Source: Cardiocondyla obscurior (taxonomy: Eukaryota; Arthropoda; Insecta; Hymenoptera; Formicidae). From it: a DNA stretch of 64,000 bases. The stretch covers positions 5,582,501 to 5,646,500 of the forward strand of contig NC_091874.1 in the NCBI RefSeq assembly GCF_019399895.1, given 5' to 3'. The position numbers and the translations under genes are program-made. Numbering within the stretch: the stretch's first letter is position 1; every line of letters begins with the position of its first letter. The notes beneath the pieces were generated by a model that saw only the letters and a program-made list of their open reading frames with translations, was not told where the DNA came from and did not search any database. This document shows positions 12,801-25,604 of the stretch, one piece after another.

Positions 12801-15013
12801 AATGAATTTCGTTTGAGGCGCGGTCAAACAACGTCCAGCGCCGACACAATCGACGGATTCAGCGGCCGGGTCCGACGACGATATTTAATGTCACCGATAA
12901 GACACGACAGTCAAGCTCGGGTATGACGCACGCCGGAAATAGCGCGGTCTTTAGCGGAAAATTTTGTGAGATTGTCGCGATGCGGATGTACCGGCGGTTT
13001 TGTCTCGGAACGAAGTCTGTAGAACACGTCGGATTCTCCGTTAAAGAAACAAGGGGGGAAACGAGACGCGGGGGCGAACGGACGAGTTTCTTCGCCGTGC
13101 CGGAGAGGAGATAAGGATGCTGGGGACGAGTAAGGAAATGAGAGGAGAGTAATAGAGAGAGAGGATAGAGAATCAGGGAACGAGCGAATGAGTGAGAAAG
13201 AGAAAGTTACGGGGGTAGACGCGGAAGAGGAAGACAGGGGTACGGAACGAACAGGAGAACGGAGCGGAAGGCAACTTACTTAACGTTGCTACAAAATGGA
13301 ACGGTAACTAATTCCGACTAGGTCGGCTGATTTATCGGCTTTTCGCACCGCGTCGTCGCACTTTGTCGCTGCTTTCCCGATGACTCCGCCCGACTTGTCT
13401 CGTCGTCTCTCGCTTCTCCGTCTTCGCTTCTCTCGGTGATTCTCCGTTCGACACGATCCCGTTCGCGCGGCCGCCTATTGTGCGCTGTTTGCGCCTCGTA
13501 AATTATAATTACATTATTTTCCGCCTTTGCAAGTACAAGACAGATCCTTCCTTCTCACCCTCGCGCCGCGTTTTTCCACGCGTTCGCCACCGTCGCCGCC
13601 GTCGTTGTCTTTTTTCGTCGCTGTCGCGGCCAGTTTTCCGTAACTCGGTCGAATATTTTGATCGATATCGTTTCCAGCGTTCGATTGCCATTTCCATTAG
13701 CTGATGAGCTCCTCTTTCGCGCACGACCGGGAAAGAATAGAAAAAGTTAGCGAACGAATGGCGCGGGAACGATGCCACGTCGTAGAGGAAGTGATAAACT
13801 CGTTTCGGGCGGCCGGCCGTGTCAACGCGCGCGTTGCAGTCAATGAAATATTCTCATATCCGTGCGTCTCGTCATAAATTCCTGAGATTCCGAAAGATTT
13901 GAGTACAAATTGATCGCGAAGTGGATCTCTACGGATCATCGGTCTTCATTTCACCGGCACGCGGCGAATCTGCAATTTGAAGAATCTCGGAGAAAAAAGA
14001 ATTTAAACGACTTGTTCAGTCCTTTTTTTTTTTCTTTCTCGTTAGACCGAATCGGCGGCTGTGAAAACGTTCGAGATTCGCGAGTACGTCGACCTCGATA
14101 TATGATTCCGTAGGTGAAGTGTCCGTCATCTATCAATGCCAGCAAGCTCGCGAGCCGGGTCCATCGAGATCTCAATTAACGACGATAAAGCACATAGTAT
14201 GAATGAACCGTCTGCATCACCGGGCCCGCATCGCAACTTCGTAATCCTCAAACTCGGTTATAAACTTAATCCTTTCAACGCTAAGCCGATGCAAAATAGT
14301 CGTTACACGATGTGCTCAATGTAGTCAAATGACGTGGAAGCACCGACTAAGCAGCACGCGCGGGGGATAGTCGTTCGCGTCCACTAAAGGTGGGTGCAAT
14401 CAAGAACGATTCTTTAGCGGCGACGACAAGATTTAACGCGGGTGAAAAGTGCTAGCGTTCCGCGGTGACATATCGCGGTTGTCCCAAGAGCATATCGTAC
14501 TGAACTAATTATCATGAAAAGAATTGCTCTATGAAAAAGCATTAAGTCTGGGATATATAAAATCTTCTCTTTCTCTAATTTCGCCTTTTTCCACCCGCCG
14601 TGGCTATTCGAAAACGCAATTTATCTTTGAAAATCGCAGGAGACTTAAGCGCAAGTTTGAAAAACCCCCTCGAGATAATCTCTGTATTTTCCGCCGATTG
14701 ATACACACGTCAAATATTTGTCGAACGATTTTTTTTCAACGATTAAATTCTCATCCCCCGTGTAAGCGTTTCGGCGACGAAAACGCAGTGTCTGCGGCGA
14801 CGTATCTTCGCCAGACATCCGTTAAGGCCACAAGCTAACGGGATTCAGACTCCGCGCGAAACGACGACCATTCTTCACACGAAGAAGGTACCTTCGTCCT
14901 TTTTATTTTTTTCTTACGTTCGTCGGACGGACCCAGGACGATCGGTAATCGTGACAACCGATCGCTCTTCCGGAATTCAGCTAGAGGACAACGAGTTCTG
15001 TGAGGCGCTCGCG

Positions 15014-15057
15014 TTTTCTCTTTCTCTCTCTCTCTCTTTGCCTCCTTTTTTTTTTTT

Positions 15058-15087
<30 letters not shown>
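15014..15087 (+). repeat. (TC)n microsatellite with central poly(T)
   Basis: Two CT-repeat arms flank a 15-base T run at about 15046-15060. This pure pyrimidine strand could adopt unusual DNA structure. Confidence 0.9.
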
Positions 15088-15089
<2 letters not shown>

Positions 15090-15530
15090 GTTTCCTTCGT
15101 GCTCCTCTTACATCCCAGGGTAGTCGAGGACGAGGCAGGTGGCAATGATTAACGCGTTTCCCAAGTGTCTACGGTGAAACGTGAAATTTTGCGGTTGCCC
15201 GGAGAATTCTGCGAATCCGCGGAATTCGCGTGGTCAGGGGACGAGTCTTGGTCGTTCATCATGCGAATATCCGCACGATTCGCCGTGGTTCAGAGCGGCG
15301 TTGAAGAAGATCCGGCGCGTAGGGCCGGGCGCAAGTCGAAGAAACTGGCAATTAAGTGTCACTCGCGCACCCGGGCGGGATGAAGAATCGTCGGCCATTC
15401 AGTATACGAGGAGCTTACGAGCACCGAGACGCTTATATTAACGCGGGACGTAACGGAACGTGAGCTCGTTCCTTCTTTCGTCTGGCCGTTATGCGGAAGT
15501 TTTGTGCCGGTAAACGTCGTTATATTAAAG

Positions 15531-15551
15531 CGACGCGACGCGACGCGACGC
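15531..15551 (+). repeat. (CGACG)4 pentanucleotide repeat
   Basis: Four perfect CGACG units. The same motif on the opposite strand forms the array at 44026-44066. Confidence 0.95.
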
Positions 15552-15719
15552 CGAGTTTTTAGTCGCGCAAAGTGTTCGGTGATAGAGTAGGAGTTATGAA
15601 GTTACTACGTTAAATATCTCGGCGTCCTAGATTAACAGATGGGATCGTTCTCTCGCACTTTTTCTCTCTGATCCTGCGAACATATTCCACGCGCTAAAGT
15701 GCTACCGCTTCGTCACTAC

Positions 15720-15892
15720 CTTCCGACCAAGCGTTTCCCTCGTCTACGTCCGGATTGCGGTTACGTCCTCCTGCAGAAGCGTAAATAGGTCCTTGCACGC
15801 CCATGCATACTCGCGGATCCTCCGAATCCTCGATTTCAGGTAATGTCGCCGTTTCGGTGATATATTTCACGTTGATCACTAGAGTTCTTTCC
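15720..15892 (-). CDS. Probable exon just upstream of the CUB domain
   Basis: This is a probable internal exon of the CUB-domain gene. The donor is GGAAG|GTAGTG, and the last single nucleotide G joins the first two nucleotides (CG) of the next exon to give Ala directly before the CUB start. The proposed acceptor is AACAG|GG; it is mediocre, with a weak pyrimidine tract. The 57 codons encode an acidic, structurally plain segment containing TLPEIEDSEDPRVCMG and NPDVDEGNAWSE, which fits an extracellular linker. The open frame continues upstream, so an alternative acceptor (GTGCAG) would extend the exon to 16075 in the same phase and add about 61 residues. Phase agreement on the downstream side supports the exon; there is no domain match. 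A chance open frame is the alternative. Confidence 0.55.
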
Positions 15893-17052
15893 CTGTTGAC
15901 TCGCAGAGAGCGCAGCTGTTCGCACAGCCGGTGACGATATATCACCGGCGCAGGTAAATACGATACTGTTCCGACTTTCGGAGCAAGATAAAAATTCGCT
16001 ATTCGCATTTTGTTGTTTCGACCGCGTAACACCCGAAATGGTTGATAAACTGCGGGCGGGATAAAAGACGACACGCTGCACGTAATGATCAAGCAAAATA
16101 TTATTTTATTAATTTTCCAAATTTATTAATGAAGCTGTATTTCCTTTCACGGACTTTATTTTCTCCTCTTTGTGGGTTTATTTGCAAACGTATTATAAAC
16201 CAAAACGTGCAAGACTAGCTTTTCAGTGCTATTTAATAACTTTTGCAAATTAATTTTACTTGTTTATTTAGCTGCATTCACGATACATATATAAACGTGA
16301 TAAAAAATATGAAACAAGATTCTGTCAAATAAATTATTATATGATACATATATGTAGAAAAGTATGTACGCCCTACCCGAGGCGGTGTTTTCGTTTGTCA
16401 CGTATCAGTTACTTGATCACACGTCGACCGAATGCGTTCTTGGAGCTTTGTGGCACGGTAGCGTTTCGCGAGACAGATCAGTACGCGTAACTTCGTTGAC
16501 TGATTGTGAGACAGTTGCTCGTAAACGAATATGTCATTAAGTGTAATTGTATTCACGCCGCGATTATTAAACAGTTGTACGAACAGTCGAATAAACGATT
16601 CAGGTAATTTAAATTTCTAAAAACTCTACATATATGAAAATTTCGATCGTACAACTTTGCATTGCAACGTGCAATTCACATCGCGATATTATCGCAATTC
16701 TAAATGCATGTGGCAAAACTCATAGTAGCCTACATTGTTTCTCATCATATGATCTACCATTTATACCATAAATTATCGCTGGCGAGCGGAAGCTTTCTAG
16801 TTGACACGTGTCCGCGAGTCGTTATTTTCTCCCGCAGTTAATAGATGTGACACATACGCACCGAGTTCGACTCGATGCACTATTTTATGTAGATGAAGCC
16901 GTAAATATTCCCTAATACACGCGATACCCACAATATCCTTTCGCGTCTCTGAGAATACAAGCATACATTTGTTCAGTGGAGCGTAATACATTGCGTAATC
17001 GGTCCCTTTCTAAAATTTGATAGGTGAAAAAATGTCATCGTTTTGAAGAACG

Positions 17053-17073
17053 TTTTTTTTTTTTTTTTTTTTT
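17053..17073 (+). repeat. Poly(T) run, 21 nt
   Basis: Uninterrupted T run in non-coding DNA. It could be the tail of a minus-strand retroelement copy, but no such element is visible beside it. Confidence 0.95.
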
Positions 17074-18419
17074 AATCGCTGCGCAGAGCATTTAATCAAA
17101 TTTAACGGGCTTAAAGAAGTGATTCGTAAAACTAGCTTGCACATATATGTATATCTAGAATTTAATTCGATGTATGTATATGCCGACCCATATACGAGCG
17201 TTCTTTGATCAGAAGCAACATGATAACGGTTTTTGCAGGAAATCCAATTTCCATTTCCAGATGCGACCGTCGATGAATATGGAAGTACGAACTTTCCTAA
17301 TAGCGTGCAGCGGATAATCGGAAATTCGTGTAATCGGTCGGAAACGCACACGGTTACATCCAAATACACTTTCGCCCGTATTCTGGTCGCAAGAGACGTG
17401 TTTCGTCGATACTTGGCGAGAAAAAAAATTTCGTTTCGTTTCGTTTCATCGATTATTTTAATTATTCAGAACACGCGTTCTTTTTTTTGTTTTTTTTTTT
17501 TTCTTTCCAGAACGAGAACCTTTGTCGAGTAAATATGCTTAATCTCCGAATTGTTTGTCTCTTTTCATTTCCACTATTGAAATTATTGCTATTGTTGCGA
17601 CACGCTTTTCAGTTGTAACATTATTTAACTATATTTTGTTATATTTGGCTTGGGGCCATGTTATTGCACGCCAAGCTTCCATTGCACATTTTATGCAGTT
17701 GCTCGTATAAAATCAAGTCCCGCGGGTTAGTTAATGACGTCCTGTTCCGTGCTTTCTCGTACACAACCGCAGAAATAATACAATATATTTGGATGCACAT
17801 GTATCCGCTATCAAACATTTATACTTCTCTTGAGGCAGGATTAACAGTTGGACTTTTTGTCCTTCTATGAAGTGCATGTTATTTATGAAAATTAGTATTT
17901 ACTTTTTCACCTGTTTTTTTTATGTTTTATTAATTTTTTTTATTTTTTTACTTGCAACCGCATGCAATAATTGAGTTTCGATAACAATTGCTCGGGGACC
18001 GTAACGTATAAACGTCATCAAAATCGCATCTACAGAATCTCCTCTCGGGAGTTTCTTTCCCACGCGTCTGAAACTGAGTCGTTGTACCTTATTTCCTCAC
18101 GAAAGTCAGGAAACTGTAATAATAAACACAATTCTAGTTTCTATAAAATGCTTTATTTGAACGCAATTTTCTCTCGCAAGCTCGTGAAATTCTACGAACC
18201 GTGACGGACTAAATCGCCGCTCTTTACAGAATGGAAACTTAAATTTCACTCGTATTCTTTTTGCTGATGAATAATATTTACTACAAATTAATTTACAAAT
18301 CAATCCGAGTGGAAGTTCATCTAGCTAATCTAATTTTGCAGCTAGTGGTCAGATCGCGCAGATTAAATGTATTTCTTAACTAGTGATTGTCTTCAAAAAA
18401 TAAAGTTGTCATTTAAAAA

Positions 18420-18715
18420 GAAAAAACAAAATCTGTCTAGTATCGGTCGTCTAGTCACTGTCCAGCGGGGACCATGTATCTAAATAGATATCTTTTTTTT
18501 CTCCGCGCACTTGTTTACTGTTGTTGTTCTGACCTCACGCAACGCTCGCTCGACTGCCGAAATCGCCAGGCACCGGTTCTCACCGTCCGCCGCCCGCGCG
18601 TCCTCCGCCTTGCGAATTTCGAGCGCAAGATGCTGGCCAGATTTAAACACACGCACGTACTCACACTACCGCGGCGGGCGGCAGAAACCGGTTAGCCCGG
18701 TGAATTCGGCAGTCG
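18420..18715 (+). repeat. Dispersed repeat of unknown class, copy 2
   Basis: This is the second copy of the repeat at 5651-5947, with scattered substitutions and short indels. The 3' hairpin region differs: ACCGG-TTAGC-CCGGT replaces GCGGGTC-CGGC-GACCCGC, so hairpin potential is kept with different arms. Neither copy carries a long conserved open frame. Both lie within the proposed CUB gene, in different introns. Confidence 0.85.
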
Positions 18716-21700
18716 TATTAGGTAACGATTGGAATCAATCTCCACTCGGGAAAGTTTCAAAGACGCGCGACGTGTAAGTCTGAATCTCAAGAAGTTTCCT
18801 TTGCGAAAGCCGACGAGGAATATCTTGTTGGTGGTTTAACTTGACGTCTAGATATCTCTGAATGCGTAGAAAAAAGAATGAGAGGAAAAGAGAGATGGAG
18901 TGCGAGATAACACGGCGCTTCGCGCGGAATTAACTCCCGGTTGTCTTCACCAGTAAATTTGGAGGAAAAATTCGAGGTTCGCACCGCGCGATGTTGTATT
19001 ATGTCATTCGCGTATATTGCGGCTCGTTACGGAATTCCCGCGGGTTGCGAAAACGACGCGAGAAGAAAAAGGCGCGGGAGGGAGGATTTGCGATAGTAGT
19101 CGGCGGTGTCTTTCACCGGGAAGCGTCGTATGTTAGAAATGGAGGAAAAACCGGGATGGCGAGGCACGTTGATATCTGTCGAGTGATCTGCAGCGAAGAC
19201 TCGAGCGAGGACTCACGCGTCGCACTCTACTCCGTCTTATCTGCTTTCGTTTGCTTGGTCGAGTCTACAACGGTTAGATTAGCAAGGGTAGAAAGTAAGA
19301 AAGAAAGAGAGAAAGAGAGGAGAAGTAAGAGACGTTGAAAAGATCACTTTTATAAAAAGAAAAAAAAAAGGAAAAAAATGGCAAAATAATCGCGCGGTTG
19401 GGTATGTTAACGGTACGATTTGTATATTGAAAACGGCAATTCGATGCTTTTGCTTCGCATACACACACGCGATTTTATTATTCCGGAGTGGCGTGCGTTG
19501 TTGTTGTTAAAGCGTTTCCGTCGATCGAATTGCGGCTGGGATAAGGCGGAAAACAGAAATTTGTACTTTGTTCAAAGGGGAGAAGAAAAATTAGATATCG
19601 GCGGTAGCGCGAGCTCTCAAAGAAACGAAAAGTTGAATGAAAATCCTTGTCGGTGAATGCTACCTTTGCACGAGCGGGACCACCGGTGTATACACTGGCG
19701 GCATTCGTGCCTCGCTTAGTTCGCTCCCCGGATAAATTACTTTATCGCCGCCTTCTATCTTGTTATAAAGTCCCCAGATGAGAGGGTAGCAGACTGAAAC
19801 GAGAGTACCGAGAGTATTGGCAACTCTTTCTCGAACGCGAAGTCGCCGGCGTTCGCGTCTTTCTCCCTTAATGCCGCGAGAGAAAAGTGGCGGGACGGAA
19901 ATAAGAGAAAATCGAGAGGCCGGGGTATAATAATGCAACGATTCCGCAACGAGGGGAGTTTCTACGACCGCGGATAACCGCCGCCGCGATTTTTCTTAGA
20001 AGGAGCCGACTTTCCCGCAGGACAACACGCGTGCACCGTGGCGCAAGCTCGTTTCCTAGATAGCGTGTTACTCTCGTGGAGATAAGATTCCGGGTAGCCG
20101 TTGGAACAACGTCCACCGCGAAATCCTCAGTCCGCGTAATTCCTCGGCTCTGGGATGGTCAGTAGCGGGATCCACCGACGCCGAGGTCGTTCGGTAATGT
20201 TGCTCCGGTGCCGCAGGATCTTCTCGATATCCGAATGGCTTCGTGGCAGGCGACTCGCGAAGGGGGACAACAAAACACATTAGCACTAATCTGTCCGTAC
20301 GTCGGGCGCAGTCAATGGCGCGGCACGAATCCCATTTGTCGCCGGCGACGTCTCGTGATGTTATGTGCGGCTTTGTGAGATAGACGAGTGACCGTCTGCA
20401 CGCGGCGATACGATAAAATTCTCCGACGAACGTGACAATTGATATCGCTGGTGCCATGTACGTATACGGTTTCTAATTGATCACTATACAATTTTCAGCT
20501 TTCGTATCTCGATTTGTCTAACTTTCGACAATAAAAAAAATAAAAATTTCCTTTTTTTACATATTGAATATTTTTTAAAACTTCTATCGAGAAGTTCATA
20601 GGGATAAAAATAAGTAAAGTACTAAAAGTACCGTTGCCGCACACATATTCGCGCACGTAGATGGCATTATCATTTGATCTTCGATCGCGATACCATCGGC
20701 GAAAATTCAGAACGATCAAGCTTTTCGTACAGCGTCAGATGTGTCGAGAAAGCACGACTGCCCTACGATTTCCTTCGATTTAGTCCGGCCAAGTTCTAGC
20801 TTCCTGGAGATAGGAGAGAAGGTAACCGCGTAGAGATGCTAGAATACGAAAGCGCGAGGGAGGTCAAGGGAGAGAAGGAAGAGGATTCGTGGGTTTTGAC
20901 CTGACCGCTTATCGAACGTGGTTAGCGGCACCAGCCACTCCCGGCTTATCCCTCAGGACACTGTCCACCAACGCCGAAGCTGGCTTGACTATCTGACTAT
21001 TCCGGCGTCTGGCCCTTTGCATTTGGATTAGATGGTGCAGATTGGTACATAAGGACGGAACATGACGTAGTTATTTGATCTTTTTCGCGCAGTCGGCAGC
21101 GCGAGTCCCTAATGAATTAATTCTTGAGCTCGAACGACGCTGTCTCGCAAATAGGGTGGGTTTAAAATTAATGAAATTTAATAATTAAGTAATAGATATT
21201 AATAATGAAATCAGACGATGGCTTAACATTGAACGTAGACCGTATTAAATATTTCCCCGGGGTTAGATATTACCGCCGCGGTTACATACAGAGAGATCGG
21301 TGTAATTATCCTGCATATCTCCGGCACATAACACCGTTTCACTTCACAACGATCTTCAGAGCGAGAATCACTGCGCGAGTAGCATGTGCATACATCCGCA
21401 GCAGCGCGAGGGGGGGATGTGGAGGATTTATTAAAATTCCTATAGAGCCGTCTGCCGTGCCGCGTAGCTCGCGGAATTTGGAATTAGCTCCGTCGCTTTG
21501 CGTTAAAAGACAAGACGAACTTTGTGCCGCAAACGCGCGCGTGGTTATAACCAAATGACGCAAGGAAAAGCAGAAATTGAATTCCACGACAGAAACCGCG
21601 TCGCCACGCGCGATGTTAAATCCCGCCGCATCTGCGTGCTCGTATCTAGATGCATTAAGTTAAGCGTGAGGATTTCTTTCTTCGCGCTAATGTTACGCAA

Positions 21701-24700
21701 GGCCGCCGACGACTATTTATATTCATTTTCCTTCTCGATGGTCTTCATCAAGTTCACGTCCTTCTTCGAAACCTTCAATGATTTTTATAGATGCTACGGC
21801 GAACGAGCGATTAACTTTTGAGCAATCGGTCGTGTAATTTGACTAATGGCATAAGCTAATCCGTCGTTTATACAAAAAAAAATTCGCGCTCGTGTCGGAA
21901 CGTAGATGTACGTCTCGCAAGGATTGTAATAGCGGGACCTTGAATTTATGCGACCGATAAAGGCAGAGGCGCGCTCTTTCTGTCTCTCGCTCTCTCTCTC
22001 TTGACACCTCGAGTCTTGTATGTGCAAATGTACAGGACCCGCTTGTACACGTGGCGCATTTTGCGAGACCAAATTGTGCGATCGTGCGAATCAGAGAACC
22101 GTCGAACATTTGGGATTACGCTCTCTCTGGGAATTGCCACGTACCGTCCTGAGAGCACGCGGCCACATATACAGTCATCTGTACTACTACGATATTCGAA
22201 ATGTTTAAATGGCTCGACAAGAAACCCGGGGTTCGCGTGTTCGTATTACAAATTATTTCCTATAATCGTGCAAGCGCTTTTTCTCCACAGCGGCCAAGTA
22301 ACTGCGTTTAAAATGTCTCGGTAAAAAAAAAAAAAAAAAGAAAGAAAAAAACAAATTTGTGGTGGCGTAGTCATGCGTTTTTTTAGTAAAGAAAGTAAAC
22401 GTAGATCGAGGCAATATATTTTTAAAGATTTTACACAGCGAAAGATGTAAATATTTAAAAATAAAAAAATTTACTTGAATTGATTGAAGCGCGTGATCGT
22501 CCGATTAAACCACAAAAGCGGGGTTTAGCCAAGTATCGCGTTTTAATATCTGTGCTACCCGAGTATTCGCGTAACAATGCATTTGCATGCAACCGCATTT
22601 TAACATTGAAAACAGTATCTCGATTCAGTACGAGTTACAGACTATGTAGTACAGCTTTGATAGGGTTTCGGCACGCGTGGACAAACAAGCGATGTTATTA
22701 CGATCGATAGGGTTTCGAGTTGTATCTTTTAACAGTTGACGAGTAAAAATTAACGATAAAATAAATTGAGCATTAAGAAAAAAGTCAGAGATATAAAAAA
22801 AAAAAAAACATTCTTCCATTTAACGAGTCTACTTTTAAAAATTTTTGTGTAAATTTGAACGAGGACAGTAAAATTTTAGAGCACTGTTTTACGATTGTGA
22901 AAGAGAAAAGGAAAAACATTAACTGGAGAAAGGTTTAGATTATACCGTCATGTTATGGCCTATTTTCATAAGATTTCATTTTACGTGTCCTTTGCCGCAG
23001 ATATCTTTCACTTTCACGTTGTGTCGTTCGATATACTCGCGACAAGGAGAGTACCCAATTGATCCACATCCGCGCACGTCTCGAGAGTTATCTCGGGTGC
23101 GCTGTAAATGTACCCCTTCAAGGTGCTTGAGCGCACGTGTTCTCTTTTATTGCGTCAGTAATCCAGAAGCACACGTCCGATCGGTTGTTTTTTACCGAAT
23201 TCCACCGCCGATTTTAACTTACCCTCCCTCTTTGTATTTACGACACAAAAAAAAAAAAAAGAAAAGCCGCGAAATATTGCGCGCGGCGCGACGAGGAGCA
23301 AAATGAATCGTGAACTGAGGCAGGACCGATTGCCTTCTACTTTGGGAGGGAAAGAGTTACGGGCTTCGAAAAAAGTTAATGTCATTTTTGCACGCTGATA
23401 AATATATGCGTGTATGCACGTGCGTGTAGTAATCTCCTTTTTCAAATTTTGTCCTGCGGTTTTATCATACGGTCCCGTTTTATGAAGTCGGGGGAGGACG
23501 GTAGAAGAGAGAGGGGGAGATAGGATGAAAAATTCAGACGGTGTTCACACGATCTACTCCACTTCCGCGAGACTTTGTTTTACGTTCTCGTCTCGACATT
23601 TACGAGCGAAGGTGGCGGTGTGTGAGAGATCCTCGTCGCGCGGGGGCAGCCACCGGCTAAAATTCCAATCTGAATGTGCTCGCGAAACGGACCTGGCGAA
23701 GTATACACGTACCGTGCAATCGCGGATGTATCCGCACGCTCGTAGCCACTCCGTCGTAAAGTCGCGCTATTATATTTGCTTTTCGTTGCGAAAAGATGGA
23801 CGCATGCATGGATGCACGAAGTAATGAAATACGGGAAAATTGACTAACAATTACGTATCCGAAAATAGCCGTGTAGATTTCGCCCGACGATGCCATCGAG
23901 CGAGGCAAGGCGGACAAATATAATACAGTCTGCAGAAATTATCGTACTCCGTCGGGGATTGATGGCGCTTTCAACGTAATTAGCCGTGTATCATTAAATT
24001 ATCTCTATTGACGCGGCACTTGCGACGAGATAAAATTTCACCTCTAAATCGTTAACGCGCGCAATCGACGCGACTTTAAAGCTTCGAACGGCCAATTAAT
24101 CGTAGAGACGCGAATAAACACGATCCACAAATAAACCAGATTGCATACGGCATACGCATGGCCGAGGGACTAACTTTCGAATGGGCTCCGCAAAACATCG
24201 GCCGATATTCATCTAGCGGGTATTGACATGACGCGGTGCATCGCGATGTGGACGTGTGTACGCTGGCACGAAGCCGCAAAGACGTATTGTGCGTAACAGA
24301 TGGTGCCGCCTGTAATCACGCGCATATACAACGTGCACGTTTGCAAGCTTTGCTCTGTTCATCCGCGCGGTGGGTACAGAACAGCACAGGGAGGATATCG
24401 AAAAAGTTTTTGGTCGACTCGAGGGTGATGCCCGCTGGGCGAGGATTCTTTGCGCAGACGGTGGTGATTTGTTGATCGAAGTCGCAGATGTGACGACGAT
24501 CGCGCGGCGTCTCTTTCGGGCCCTATATTCGCCTTTCCTTTCGCGTGTCTTCCCTCGCTTGTCTTCCGGTGTCGTGCGCCCGACTTTCGCGTGTAATATA
24601 AAAACGTTAGGTACGCCTCGTTAAAGCCCGTTGGGCGTTTAACCGTAATTAAACGTTCGAACGTGCAATCACCCTCTCGCGCTTCAATTCTGCCGGCCGT

Positions 24701-25547
24701 GTTGCTCGTACGGACCGGATAATCCCGTATTATTGATCAGCGCTGAACTTTCGCCGGCGGATTACGGGGATGAATCCTTTTAACGATATTTACGATCTTC
24801 TTCCTCTCTTCGCCAAATAAGTGCAACGGTTACGCGAAAACTGCTGACGGACTTAAGCGGCGAGGATGCGTTACGGTAATCTTCAATAAACTACCCTCTC
24901 GGAGCAATTGTGTTGTTATTAGGATGTTATTACTGCAGCCGCGATCGTGGGCGGTTAGATATTAAATACTCAGCAACAGGCAAAGAAAATAAATGTACAT
25001 ATATCGTATTTATGTTAGACGACGCTGTTGATATTATTTTAGTACCGGGTACCGTGGGCAAGGGGGGTTCGTTAAAATCGAGGTTACAATTCGGTTACTG
25101 GCACGGAAAAACCGGCGAGCGGACGCCAAATCGAGTAACAAAAATCGATCGACGAGCACTATTGTGCCGGGACGGCCGGCAAGTTTATTTTTTCATTTTG
25201 CGAAACGTACAAATCAAGCGGAAGGATGTTATCAAAACTTCCGTCTGCGTGACAAATTGAATTACGGCGGAAACTCGGGCACAGGAGGGCACACGGCCGA
25301 AAGCTGCGACGAAGGGGGGAAAAGAGAGGAAAAAAAAAAAAAGTGAGACAGAAAGGTTAAAAATGGCGCCTGTTGTAAATCCGTCGGTGCAACGTGGAAA
25401 TCTGTCATCGCGAGAAGAGAAACGCGCCCAACTGAAGGGGGGGAGTGAAAATCGGGGCGACAGGGGGGGTGCATTATACCCGGATTTTTCCGCGATCGCA
25501 AGGCGTGGGTGCAAAACGCCAACTGCTCAAGAGAATATTTATAGACG

Positions 25548-25604
25548 GTTGTCGCCATCGCCGTCGTGTCGTCGTCGTCTTCGTCTTCGTTGCCGTCGCC
25601 ATCG
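25548..25604 (+). repeat. CGT/CTT trinucleotide-rich tract
   Basis: Imperfect GTC, TCG and CTT triplets. They generate poly-Val and poly-Arg in one direction and Thr-rich translations in the other, inflating open frames of 181-193 codons on opposite strands. Confidence 0.8.

Larger units (their letters stand above)
7702..15719 (-). other. Intron of the CUB-domain gene
   Basis: This stretch separates the probable linker exon from the first CUB exon. It contains simple-sequence DNA (AT-rich at 9303-9410, TTTC-rich at 9808-9872, poly(T) near 10450, TC-rich at 15014-15087) and a purine-rich stretch around 13100-13270. No exon with both splice sites and a convincing protein was found. Confidence 0.55.

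Noticed and set aside
17233..17532. Plus-strand frame behind a TTTTTGCAG acceptor
   Set aside because: The first 40 residues look plausible, but the frame runs into T-rich simple sequence (poly-Phe) and no good donor ends it.
20068..20457. 129-codon minus-strand open frame with an ATG
   Set aside because: No recognised family, no signal peptide and no supporting splice sites; length is within chance for this composition.
24370..24624. Plus-strand frame with helix-like stretch DIEKVFGRLEGDARWARIL
   Set aside because: Looks protein-like over a short stretch, but an overlapping plus frame is also open and no acceptor or donor frames it.
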